Of a DNA stretch of 64,000 bases, positions 57,006-64,000 are shown one piece after another. The notes below the pieces were generated by a model. The model made no database searches. It was not told the origin of the DNA and worked only from the letters and a program-made list of their open reading frames with translations. The DNA lies in assembly GCF_003852235.1 (NCBI RefSeq), contig NZ_CP027732.1, positions 4,340,001 through 4,404,000 of the forward strand, in the 5' to 3' direction. The position numbers and the translations under genes are program-made. The stretch is from Pseudomonas sp. R4-35-07. GTDB lineage: Bacteria > Pseudomonadota > Gammaproteobacteria > Pseudomonadales > Pseudomonadaceae. Position 1 is the first letter of the stretch. Each line of letters begins with the position of its first letter.

Positions 57006-58046
57006 CTAGAACAATATGGTCGCAATACCCGACTGGGGCACACCGCCGCGGCGCCCCCACAGTTCAATCCTGCCGTTGATCACGGCCATTGAGTGACCGC
57101 CGTACTCTACGGTTCCTACCTTGCTATTTCTCAAGTCGGCATCAGTCGCAGGCCGGTAATGACCTTTCAGACCCAAGCGGTCAAGACCCTCGCGTGAATA
57201 CTCACCATCGTTAAGGCTGTTCATCGCAGCCTGAAAGCTGCGCCCGGCGGTGCCATCATTGTTTTCCATCTGCGCCCGCTTGGCACTCGCGGCGTACATA
57301 AAATTGGCATTTGTCATCATCGCCGGGTCATCGCCCTTGAAACGAGCGTGTGTCGCCGCCTGCCTCACCTCATCCTTGGTCAGTGAAAGCTTGAAGCCAT
57401 CTCGCATCGTGACGTCATACCCCTTGCTCGTCTCTTTAACGTCCTTGAAGACGTCTGTAGGTTTTTGACCGAACTGCATCATGGCGGCTTTTATGGCAGA
57501 AACGGTGACACAGTTACCATCAGGTCCTTGGCTGAAACCGCTCCAGATATTGTCGGGTTTCTTCCCGGGATTACTGTTGTCGGGCTTGTAATTGAAATGC
57601 CTCGAGCCTTCGGTGATTGGCTTGTTACTCGTAGACTCGCTGGGCCCGAACCCACCCGGGTTGACTCTACGTCCACCCCCACCGCCTCCACGGCCGCCTG
57701 GCGGCGTGGGCGATGGCGCGGGTGGCGTTACATCTTCATCGGGAAACAACTCCTTCAACAGCCGCCGTAGAAATTCGAGAAACTTGTCATCGTTGTTGTC
57801 GATGAGCTTGTTAAGCATCTCCTCGAGTTTTTTATCACCCAGCTGTTCACGCAGCTTGTTCAATTTATCCCGGGCGTCTTGCACCGCTTGCGTCTTACCT
57901 GTTTGCTGCGCATCAAACATGTCGTTGAGCAGCTTCCTGACTGCGGCTACCTCGTCAGCCGGCGTGGCGGATGCCTGCCTGCGCGCGCCCCTGGGCCCAA
58001 GAACTGCGCGCCCTGCCCCTGGACCGAAACCCCCTGAACACCACAT
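57006..58046 (-). CDS. orphan effector-like protein with predicted papain-like C-terminal domain
   Basis: 346 residues; function not recognised. Residues 1-30 are Gly/Arg-rich; 31-105 are helical and charged (probable coiled coil); 106-135 are Pro/Gly-rich, a linker with a run of Gly; about 145-346 form a compact domain. In it, PDGNCVTVSAIKAAM puts Cys179 at the head of a helix and GTVEYGGHSMAVINGR supplies His318 and Asn324, the order and spacing seen in papain- or transglutaminase-like folds. There is no signal peptide, so export by a T3SS or T6SS is possible but unproven. The start codon is uncertain, with only GGGGGCG before the ATG; a different frame reads on upstream of it, so a frameshift cannot be excluded. 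Base use is less GC-biased than in its neighbours. Confidence 0.6.
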   Translation of the reverse strand: MWCSGGFGPGAGRAVLGPRGARRQASATPADEVAAVRKLLNDMFDAQQTGKTQAVQDARDKLNKLREQLGDKKLEEMLNKLIDNNDDKFLEFLRRLLKELFPDEDVTPPAPSPTPPGGRGGGGGGRRVNPGGFGPSESTSNKPITEGSRHFNYKPDNSNPGKKPDNIWSGFSQGPDGNCVTVSAIKAAMMQFGQKPTDVFKDVKETSKGYDVTMRDGFKLSLTKDEVRQAATHARFKGDDPAMMTNANFMYAASAKRAQMENNDGTAGRSFQAAMNSLNDGEYSREGLDRLGLKGHYRPATDADLRNSKVGTVEYGGHSMAVINGRIELWGRRGGVPQSGIATILF

Positions 58047-58175
58047 ACCGCGCCCCCATGATTGGTGAACCTCTCAGGCTCTGGTCCGATCAGTGGCAAG
58101 ACGGGTACGGTGCGTTCCTCGCCAAACAATTCAGCGCATAACCTTATGGGTCGGCGGATGTTTTCTTACACGCAC

Positions 58176-58200
58176 AAAAAAGCCCCTCTTACGAGGGGCT
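58176..58200 (-). terminator. Rho-independent terminator of flgE
   Basis: On the minus strand AGCCCCT pairs with AGGGGCT, loop CGTAAG-type, followed by a U-run to 58176. It is 20 bp after the flgE stop. Confidence 0.88.
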
Positions 58201-58220
58201 TCTTGTGGAGCGCTAACGCA

Positions 58221-59531
58221 TCACGTCATCTGAATGATGGTCTGCATGATGGTGCTCTGGGTGGAAATGGTCTTGGCGTTCGCCTGATAGTTGCTCTGGG
58301 CCTTGATCAGGTCCACCAGTTCGTTGGTCAGGTTGACGTTGGAGTTCTCCAGGGAGTTGGCCACGATCGAACCCAGTGTGCCGGCTTGCGGAGTGTCGTA
58401 CCCAGGCTGGCCCGAAGCGAAGGTCTCTTTCCAGGTGGTGCTGCCGCCGGGTTGCAGGCCTTGTTCGTTGTTGAAGCTGGCCAGCGAAATCTGGCCGATG
58501 GCCTTGCTCTGCTGATTGCTGAAGGTGGCGAACATTACGCCGTTGCCGTCGATCTTCAGGCCGGTGATCTGGCCGGTGGCATAGCCATCGGTGACCGGAG
58601 GGTTACGGTAGGTGGCCGAATTGTATTGGGTAATGTTGGCCATGTTGACGGCAATCCCGCCCGGGTTGGCGTTCGCGCCGTTAGCCTTCCACACACCATT
58701 AGTCACTGTGCCCGGCACCCAGCCTGCAACGGTGAGCGTCTTATCGGACACACCACCGGTCACCACGCTGGTGAGTTTGCCCGCGCCATCGAAGGTCAAT
58801 GTCGACGCCACAGGGGGGGTCGATGGGGTGCCCGTCGGTGCCGAACCATCAGGATTGCGACCGTCGATCAGGGTGTAGGCATTCCATTTGTTGCCGTCGG
58901 TTTTCACCAGGTACTGCACCATTGGGTGCGCGTTGCCCTGGGAGTCGTACAAAGTGGTGCTGTATTGAGTGGTGAAGGTATCGGTCTTGGTGGGGTCGAA
59001 CGGCTTGGCCGTTTGGTCGATCACCGGCTCCGAGGAATTCAGGTTACTGGTGGAGTCCACCTTGGTGGACGCCTTGGGCGGCAGGTTAGTCAGGTTCAGT
59101 TGCAGGTCGGTGAGCCCGCCCTTGATGATCTTGCCGTCATCATCCGCCGCGTAACCCTGCAGGCGCGAGGTACCCGTGTTGTTGGTGATGAAGCCGTCTT
59201 TGTCGGCACGGAAGGCACCGCTGCGGGTGTACTCCAGCGAGCCGTCGCTGCCCTTCTGTACGAAGAAGCCACCGCCCTGGATCGCCATGTCCAGGATACC
59301 GCCGCTGCCGTTAACGTCACCCTGGGTGAATTGCTGGGATACCGCCGCCAGGTTGACACCATTGCCGATGCTGTTCTGGCCGGTGCCCAATTTGGACGCT
59401 GCGTAGATATCCGCGAACTCTGCACGAGACGACTTGAAACCCGTGGTCGCGACGTTGGCGATGTTGTTGCCGGTCACGTCCAGTTGTTTGTTGGCCGCAT
59501 AGAGGCCGCTAAGGCCGATATTAAAAGACAT
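58221..59531 (-). CDS. flgE: flagellar hook protein FlgE
   Basis: 436 residues. The N-terminal rod/hook motif (GLSGLYAANKQLDVTGNNIANVATTGFKSSRAEF, recognised by its core NNIANVATTGFK) and the C-terminal helix (LVDLIKAQSNYQANAKTIS, in part) that pack into the hook inner tube are intact; the central Gly/Asn/Thr-rich part is the variable surface domain. It is the last of the flgBCDE run, 31 bp after flgD, and ends in a terminator. Confidence 0.96.
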   Translation of the reverse strand: MSFNIGLSGLYAANKQLDVTGNNIANVATTGFKSSRAEFADIYAASKLGTGQNSIGNGVNLAAVSQQFTQGDVNGSGGILDMAIQGGGFFVQKGSDGSLEYTRSGAFRADKDGFITNNTGTSRLQGYAADDDGKIIKGGLTDLQLNLTNLPPKASTKVDSTSNLNSSEPVIDQTAKPFDPTKTDTFTTQYSTTLYDSQGNAHPMVQYLVKTDGNKWNAYTLIDGRNPDGSAPTGTPSTPPVASTLTFDGAGKLTSVVTGGVSDKTLTVAGWVPGTVTNGVWKANGANANPGGIAVNMANITQYNSATYRNPPVTDGYATGQITGLKIDGNGVMFATFSNQQSKAIGQISLASFNNEQGLQPGGSTTWKETFASGQPGYDTPQAGTLGSIVANSLENSNVNLTNELVDLIKAQSNYQANAKTISTQSTIMQTIIQMT

Positions 59532-59562
59532 GTTTCTCTCCCTCTGCCGTATTTAGCCGGCT

Positions 59563-60282
59563 CTATGTACCGATAGTCTGAATTTGTGACAGCTTGACGC
59601 TGCCCATGCCGCCTGCCAGGTTCAGCAGCATCTCGCCGCCGGTCTTGCTCAGCGTCACGCTGGTGACGGTTGCCGGCAGCGAAGTGGCCAGGGCAACCGC
59701 GTCGCCCTTGTCATTCTTGGTGGAGGCCGCGAAGGTGTAAGTACCGGCCGGGGCCACCTCACCCGCTTCGTTCTTGCCATCCCAGATAAAGTCCGAAGTC
59801 CCTGCGCTCTGGGCGCCCAGATCGAGGGTGCGCACCACGTTGCCGTCTTTATCGGTGATCTTGACCGAGACGTTGCCCGTCGCCGCTGTCACCGCCACCG
59901 AACCGGTCATGCTCTTGCTGGTATCGACCAGCGCCTTGTCGGTCTGGGTGATGATCGAGCGTCCGACCAGCGACGAAGCCTGCAGCGCCTGGGAAGAACT
60001 GAAGTTGCTCGAGATGTTATTCACCGAGTCATTCAGGGTGTTGATGCCTTCCAGGCTGCTGAACTGCGCCAGCTGGGCCACGAACGCACCGTTATCCTGT
60101 GGCGACAAGGGGTTCTGGTTTTTCAGCTGGGTCACCAGCAGTTGCAGGAATGCATCCTTGCCGAGGGCCTGGTCGCCGGTGGCGGCCTTGGAAACATTCG
60201 CTACATTGTTTGAAGCGTCCTTGACCTTGGAGTTGAAGAGGTCCTGGACTGCCGTATTGTTCGACGTATCAACGATGGCCAT
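59563..60282 (-). CDS. flgD: flagellar hook-capping protein FlgD
   Basis: 239 residues. N-terminal hook-capping segment with LGKDAFLQLLVTQLKNQNPLSPQDNGAFVAQLAQFSSLEG (family core LQLLVTQLKNQNPL), followed by the FlgD Ig-like/tudor domain (VRTLDLGAQSAGTSDFIWDG). It assembles the hook. 16 bp after flgC. Confidence 0.96.
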   Translation of the reverse strand: MAIVDTSNNTAVQDLFNSKVKDASNNVANVSKAATGDQALGKDAFLQLLVTQLKNQNPLSPQDNGAFVAQLAQFSSLEGINTLNDSVNNISSNFSSSQALQASSLVGRSIITQTDKALVDTSKSMTGSVAVTAATGNVSVKITDKDGNVVRTLDLGAQSAGTSDFIWDGKNEAGEVAPAGTYTFAASTKNDKGDAVALATSLPATVTSVTLSKTGGEMLLNLAGGMGSVKLSQIQTIGT

Positions 60283-60298
60283 TATTTGGCGCCCCTTA

Positions 60299-60742
60299 TC
60301 ACTGACCCAGGGTCAGGACCTTCTGCATCATGGTTTTGGCGGTGTTCATCATTTCCGCGTTGGTCTGGAACGAGCGACTGGCGGAAATCATGTCGGCCAT
60401 TTCCTCGACCACATTGACGTTGGGGTAATAGACGTAACCCTTTTCGTTCGCCGCCGGATGGTTGGGCTCGTAACGCGCTTCGAGGTTGCTCTGGTCTTCG
60501 ACCACACCCAGCACCTGTACGCCTTGACCGGCGGCATCCTGGTTCTGGAACAACGAATCACTGCCACCGCTCTGGCCGCCTTGGAACATGGTGGCGAATA
60601 CTGGATGCCGGGCGCGGTAAGTCTGGTCAATGCTTGAAGACACAGTCTCGGCGTTGGCGATGTTACTGGCGACGGTGTTCAAACGCGTGGTCTGCGCGCT
60701 CATGCCACTGCCGGCAATATTGAAAACACTGGACAGGGACAT
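60299..60742 (-). CDS. flgC: flagellar basal-body rod protein FlgC
   Basis: 147 residues. Start MSLSSVFNIAGSGMSAQTTR and the core TVASNIANAETV are FlgC. The C-terminal FQTNAEMMNTAKTMMQKVL is the conserved rod helix. It lies 3 bp after flgB. Confidence 0.96.
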   Translation of the reverse strand: MSLSSVFNIAGSGMSAQTTRLNTVASNIANAETVSSSIDQTYRARHPVFATMFQGGQSGGSDSLFQNQDAAGQGVQVLGVVEDQSNLEARYEPNHPAANEKGYVYYPNVNVVEEMADMISASRSFQTNAEMMNTAKTMMQKVLTLGQ

Positions 60743-60745
60743 GGC

Positions 60746-61153
60746 TTATTCTCCACGCAGGGCTGACATCAGCCCTTTGAATTTGCTGTTGAGCAGGGTA
60801 AAGCTGGCCTGGAAATTCACCGAATTTTCGGCGTAGTTCGATTGTTCCAGCTGGGCATCGACGGTGTTCTGGTCGATCGATGGCTGCATTGGCGTGCGAT
60901 ACAGCAGCGACTCGTCACCACTGCTAAGGCCTTGCGCTTCGATATGACGGCTGTTGGTCATGTTCAAGGCGAAGGTGCCGTTCTTGGTCTTGTCCTGCTG
61001 CGCGGCGAGCACGGCGGAGAAGTCCAGATCCCGAGCCTTGTAGTTCGGGGTATCGGCGTTGGCAATGTTGTTGGCCAGGACTTCGGCACGCTGGGCGCGG
61101 AAGCCCAGGGCTTGTTCGTGGATACCGAGCGCTTTATCGAAGCTGATGCTCAT
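60746..61153 (-). CDS. flgB: flagellar basal-body rod protein FlgB
   Basis: 135 residues. Start MSISFDKALGIHEQALGFRA and LANNIANADTPNYKARDLDF are FlgB signatures. It is the first gene of flgBCDE and has the sigma-54 promoter 45 bp upstream of the ATG. Confidence 0.96.
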   Translation of the reverse strand: MSISFDKALGIHEQALGFRAQRAEVLANNIANADTPNYKARDLDFSAVLAAQQDKTKNGTFALNMTNSRHIEAQGLSSGDESLLYRTPMQPSIDQNTVDAQLEQSNYAENSVNFQASFTLLNSKFKGLMSALRGE

Positions 61154-61197
61154 GGCGGAAACCTTTAGGCTGACCTGCTATTCGTTAACAGGGCTAT

Positions 61198-61213
61198 AGC
61201 AAGGTGCATGCCA
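61198..61213 (-). promoter_or_regulatory. sigma-54 promoter of flgB
   Basis: On the minus strand TGGCATGCACCTTGCT, GG-N10-GC exact, matching TGGCAC-N5-TTGCW with one change. It lies 45 bp before the flgB ATG. Flagellar rod/hook operons in Pseudomonas depend on RpoN and FleQ/FleR. Confidence 0.8.
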
Positions 61214-61349
61214 ATCTGCGAGGGTCCCGTATATCAAGGGCTGGCGGGGAGGTTGCCGGCGGCAATGCCAGAAAAGCGGCAAGTACTTTCCGCGTGGCGC
61301 CAGTAAAGCGGCAATACAATTTGCCGCTTCCGGTGGGATGGTGGCAAAC

Positions 61350-61445
61350 AAATGTGGGAGGGGGCTTGCCCCCGATAGCGATGTGTCATGTCATGAATAG
61401 CTGACTGACCCACGCGATCGGGAGCAAGCCCCCTCCCACATTTTT
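61350..61445. repeat. REPIN (inverted REP pair)
   Basis: Inverted REP pair with ends AAATGTGGGAGG and CCTCCCACATTT; the right copy has CGATCGGGAGC, one base different from the usual TATCGGGAGC. It is between flgB and cheR. Confidence 0.88.
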
Positions 61446-61460
61446 ACCGCGTAAACTGTG

Positions 61461-62288
61461 TTATTTGGCCTGGTAGATGATTCCCGGGCTGCACTGCACC
61501 ATCTGGTAGTGATCCGGCAATCCGTTCAAGGCTTCCGAAGCGCCGAGGAACAGATACCCCCCACGCTTGAGCGTGCCATGGATGCGCAACAGGATGTCCT
61601 TCTTCACTTCGGCCGAGAAATAAATCAGCACGTTGCGGCAGAACACCATGTCGAACTTGCCCAGGCTGGCGTAGCTGTCGAGCAGGTTGAACGAGCGAAA
61701 CTCCACGCGATTCTTGATCGGCGCCTTGATCGCCCAGCGCCCTGCCCCTTTCGGATCAAAGTAGCGCTGCAGACGCTCCGGAGACAAACCCCGGCCCAGG
61801 GCCAGGCTGTCGTATTCACCCGTCTTGCAGTTGGTGAGCATGGTGCCGGACAAGTCGGTCGCGACGATTTGCGCGCCGGCCTTCAACTGTCCCATGTTGG
61901 TCCGTTCGAACTCGTCGATGGACATCGAGATCGAATACGGTTCCTGTCCGGAAGAGCACGCCGCCGACCAGATACGCAGGCGCTGGCCCGGGCTGGCCTT
62001 GATGGCCGCCGGCAGCACTTTGTTCTTGAGCACCTCAAACGGGTAGGTATCGCGAAACCACAGGGTTTCGTTAGTGGTCATGGCATCGACCACCATCTCC
62101 TTGAGCCCGCTGCGCGGCTGCCCCTGGATCCGCTGGACCAACTCACCCAGGGACTTGATGCCCTGCTGTTCCATCAGTTTGTTGAGACGGCTGGATACCA
62201 GGTATTGCTTGTTTTCACCGAGCAATATGCCACAGGCTTTTTCCAGGAAGACCCGGAACTGTTCGAAATCCAAATTACCCGTAGACAA
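61461..62288 (-). CDS. cheR: chemotaxis protein methyltransferase CheR
   Basis: 275 residues. It methylates glutamates of chemoreceptors using S-adenosylmethionine. N-terminal CheR_N helices (residues 5-60); SAM-binding motif WSAACSSGQEPYS; FDMVFCRNVLIYFS is the conserved catalytic region. It lies 43 bp after cheV. Confidence 0.95.
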   Translation of the reverse strand: MSTGNLDFEQFRVFLEKACGILLGENKQYLVSSRLNKLMEQQGIKSLGELVQRIQGQPRSGLKEMVVDAMTTNETLWFRDTYPFEVLKNKVLPAAIKASPGQRLRIWSAACSSGQEPYSISMSIDEFERTNMGQLKAGAQIVATDLSGTMLTNCKTGEYDSLALGRGLSPERLQRYFDPKGAGRWAIKAPIKNRVEFRSFNLLDSYASLGKFDMVFCRNVLIYFSAEVKKDILLRIHGTLKRGGYLFLGASEALNGLPDHYQMVQCSPGIIYQAK

Positions 62289-62331
62289 TGATACCGCCTC
62301 TTAAATCGTGTGACCGCCAGGGGAAATCCCC

Positions 62332-63264
62332 CTAGCCGTGATCTGCTGCCTTGATCCGGTCGACTACCCGGGATGCGAGGTCATCAGGCCGGAATTTAGC
62401 CAGGAAGTCATCTGCGCCGACCTTCTTGACCATTGCCTGATTGAATACCCCCGACAACGAAGTATGCAGGATGATATGTAATTTTTGCATGCGTGGATCG
62501 TTGCGTATTTCAGCTGTAAGGGTATAGCCGTCCATTTCCGGCATTTCAATGTCGGAGATCATCATCAGAAATTCTTCTTCCGGCTTCTTGCCCTCATCGA
62601 CCAACTTGCGCAGGTAATCCAAGGCTTGGCGCCCGTCATTGAGGGCCACCACATCGACGCCGATGGTTTGCAGGCAACGCGTGACCTGCTTGCGGGCGAC
62701 AGAGGAGTCGTCCACGGTCAACACGCGCAGGGACACCGCCTTGTGCGCTGTCTCGGCATCCACCACACCGACCGAAATGGTCTCCGACGTGGGCGCGACT
62801 TCGGCGAGAATTTTCTCTACGTCGATGATTTCCACCAACTGGTTATCAACCCGCGTCACGGCCGTCAGGTAATGATCGCGCCCGGTGCCCTTGGGCGGCG
62901 GATGGATCTCTTCCCAGTTCATATTGACGATACGTTCCACCGAGCGCACCAGGAACCCCTGGGTCTTGGTGTTGTATTCGGTAATGATAACGAACGGGTT
63001 CTGACGGTCCTGCAAACCAGCGGAGCCGGTGGCCATTGCCAAATCAAGAATCGGAATGGTCGCGCCACGGATATTGGCTACGCCGCACACCACCGGGCTG
63101 GATTTAGGCATGATCGTCAGCTTGGGGCACTGCAACACTTCCCGCACCTTGAACACGTTAATGCCGTACAGCTGCTTGCCGTCCAGGCGAAATAGCAACA
63201 ACTCCAGGCGATTCTGCCCTACCAGCTGTGTGCGCTGGTTTACTGAATCCATTACTCCTGCCAT
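62332..63264 (-). CDS. cheV: chemotaxis coupling protein CheV
   Basis: 310 residues. A CheW domain (residues 15-160, RLDGKQLYGINVFKVREVLQ in part) is fused to a receiver domain with phospho-Asp in MMISDIEMPEMDG and the DDSSVARK acidic motif. CheV couples chemoreceptors to the kinase CheA and is itself phosphorylated. First of the cheV-cheR pair; divergent from flgA. Confidence 0.95.
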   Translation of the reverse strand: MAGVMDSVNQRTQLVGQNRLELLLFRLDGKQLYGINVFKVREVLQCPKLTIMPKSSPVVCGVANIRGATIPILDLAMATGSAGLQDRQNPFVIITEYNTKTQGFLVRSVERIVNMNWEEIHPPPKGTGRDHYLTAVTRVDNQLVEIIDVEKILAEVAPTSETISVGVVDAETAHKAVSLRVLTVDDSSVARKQVTRCLQTIGVDVVALNDGRQALDYLRKLVDEGKKPEEEFLMMISDIEMPEMDGYTLTAEIRNDPRMQKLHIILHTSLSGVFNQAMVKKVGADDFLAKFRPDDLASRVVDRIKAADHG

Positions 63265-63361
63265 GCCCAGACTCCTAAATCCCAGAGGTACGATGCGTAC
63301 CCAACACTAAACGGCACGAGCTTTGCTAAGTTTTGCTATTCGGTTGGCTTTGGATATTAAA

Positions 63362-64000
63362 ATGACAGTTTCCCGACATCCCTGCCGCCCAAAGTACCGC
63401 AGACTGCTCTGCGCCGCGATGGCGCTGCTTGTCTGGGGCGTGGGCGTCGCGGCTCGTGCCGACAACGTCACCCTGCCTGATCTACTTATCGGCGTCACCC
63501 AGGGCTTTCTTGAATTCACTGTAGAAGATTATCTGGCAACCACCCAGACACCGGGCCGCTATGAAATTCAGGTCAACCCATTGGACCCGCGCCTGCGCCT
63601 GCCAATGTGCGACAAGGAATTGACAGCCACCCTGGAAAGTCCCGCCCAGCCCATCGGTCGGGTAACCGTTAAAGTCCGCTGTGAGAGCGCCTCCCCCTGG
63701 ACGGTGTTTGTGCCGGCCCAGGTCAAATTGTTCCGCGACGTGGTCGTGGTAGCGCGCCCTTTGAAGCGCACCGGCATTATTGGCTATGACGATGTTGTGC
63801 TGCGTGAGCGGGATATCAGCCTGATCAATCAGGGTTACCTGACCTCCCTGGACCAGGCTATCGGGCAGCGACTCACCCGACCAATGGTCACCGATCAGGT
63901 GATCACGCTGGTGCATCTGGAGCAGGCGGAAGTGATTCGCAAGGGTGACCAAGTGGTGATTTCCGCCAGCAGCGGCGGGTTGAACGTAAGAATGCCGGGG
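63362..64000 (+). CDS. flgA: flagellar P-ring assembly chaperone FlgA (partial, runs off window)
   Basis: The frame is open to the right edge (213 codons seen). The N-terminus has a signal peptide (residues 12-32, ALLVWGVGVAARA in part), then a SAF-containing domain with RLPMCDKEL, TVKVRCES and WTVFVPAQV motifs and the hinge RPLKRTGIIGYDDVVLRERD, read in parts. FlgA helps P-ring subunits assemble around the rod. The ribosome site is weak. It is divergent from cheV with 97 bp between, matching Pseudomonas order. Confidence 0.9.
   Translation, partial: MTVSRHPCRPKYRRLLCAAMALLVWGVGVAARADNVTLPDLLIGVTQGFLEFTVEDYLATTQTPGRYEIQVNPLDPRLRLPMCDKELTATLESPAQPIGRVTVKVRCESASPWTVFVPAQVKLFRDVVVVARPLKRTGIIGYDDVVLRERDISLINQGYLTSLDQAIGQRLTRPMVTDQVITLVHLEQAEVIRKGDQVVISASSGGLNVRMPG

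Larger units (their letters stand above)
61154..61460. other. intergenic region flgB/cheR
   Basis: 307 bp. It holds the sigma-54 promoter and the REPIN listed separately. Between them (61250-61345) there are repeated GCGGCAA / TTGCCGC words that may be REP fragments. No open frame with a ribosome site. Confidence 0.55.

Overview
The window is about 64 kb of chromosome from a Pseudomonas of the fluorescens group. Three things support this: gene order matches the conserved Pseudomonas blocks etfBA/etf-QO, tatD-holB-tmk-mltG-pabC-fabF-acpP-fabG-fabD-plsX-rpmF-yceD-maf-sppA-HAD-rluC-rne, rstAB/nrdA and flgBCDE/cheR-cheV/flgA; most spacers carry inverted REP (REPIN-type) repeats of the GTGGGAGGGGGCTTGC kind known from P. 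fluorescens; and the genes are GC-rich with strong third-position bias. No tRNA, rRNA, insertion sequence, phage or CRISPR array was seen.

Layout. 1-1.7 kb: envelope lipoproteins (an OmpA-family protein cut by the window edge and a DUF4398 protein) with a periplasmic solute-binding protein. 1.7-5.6 kb: electron-transfer flavoprotein genes etfBA divergent from etf-QO, with a PsrA-like operator between them. 5.7-7.9 kb: AraC regulator divergent from a zinc alcohol dehydrogenase. 7.9-13.2 kb: L-arabinose-type sugar uptake operon (SDR dehydrogenase, araF, araG, araH, IclR regulator). 13.3-15.1 kb: GNAT acetyltransferase and three small stress/unknown genes. 15.2-19.4 kb: a GntR / ADP-ribosylglycohydrolase / NCS1 permease / PfkB kinase operon that looks like an uncharacterised nucleoside-type salvage pathway. 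19.4-22.7 kb: DUF1285 and DUF4823 genes, a tandem heptamer array, moaA and a TetR regulator. 22.9-23.04 kb: probable RgsA small RNA. 23-36 kb: the DNA-replication / cell-wall / fatty-acid / phospholipid block, with pilZ missing between tatD and holB. 36.3-40.3 kb: rne with a leader of about 690 nt. 40.4-44.8 kb: molybdenum hydroxylase operon (2Fe-2S subunit, Mo subunit, XdhC, MocA-like). 45-46.4 kb: dctA. 46.7-47.7 kb: AraC regulator with paired palindromes upstream. 47.8-50.2 kb: phoQ, phoP and a small secreted protein behind a triple-repeat PhoP-box candidate. 50.3-51.0 kb: phosphopantetheinyl transferase. 51.1-53.4 kb: RstB/RstA-type two-component pair. 54-56.9 kb: nrdA with DnaA and NrdR sites. 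57-58 kb: an orphan effector-like gene with a predicted papain-like domain. 58.2-64 kb: flagellar rod/hook genes flgBCDE (minus strand) with a sigma-54 promoter, cheR and cheV, and the start of flgA.

How the genes work together. Most of the window is core physiology: respiratory electron entry from fatty-acid oxidation (etf), acyl-chain and phospholipid synthesis, RNA decay (rne), dNTP synthesis (nrdA), Mg2+/envelope sensing (phoPQ), flagellum and chemotaxis. The accessory parts are the arabinose operon, the GntR/ADP-ribosylglycohydrolase operon, the Mo-hydroxylase operon and the effector-like gene. The most promising undescribed system is the 15.2-19.4 kb salvage operon; the 57-58 kb gene is the most likely horizontally acquired item. 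All calls come from reading sequence and remembered family features; no database search was run.
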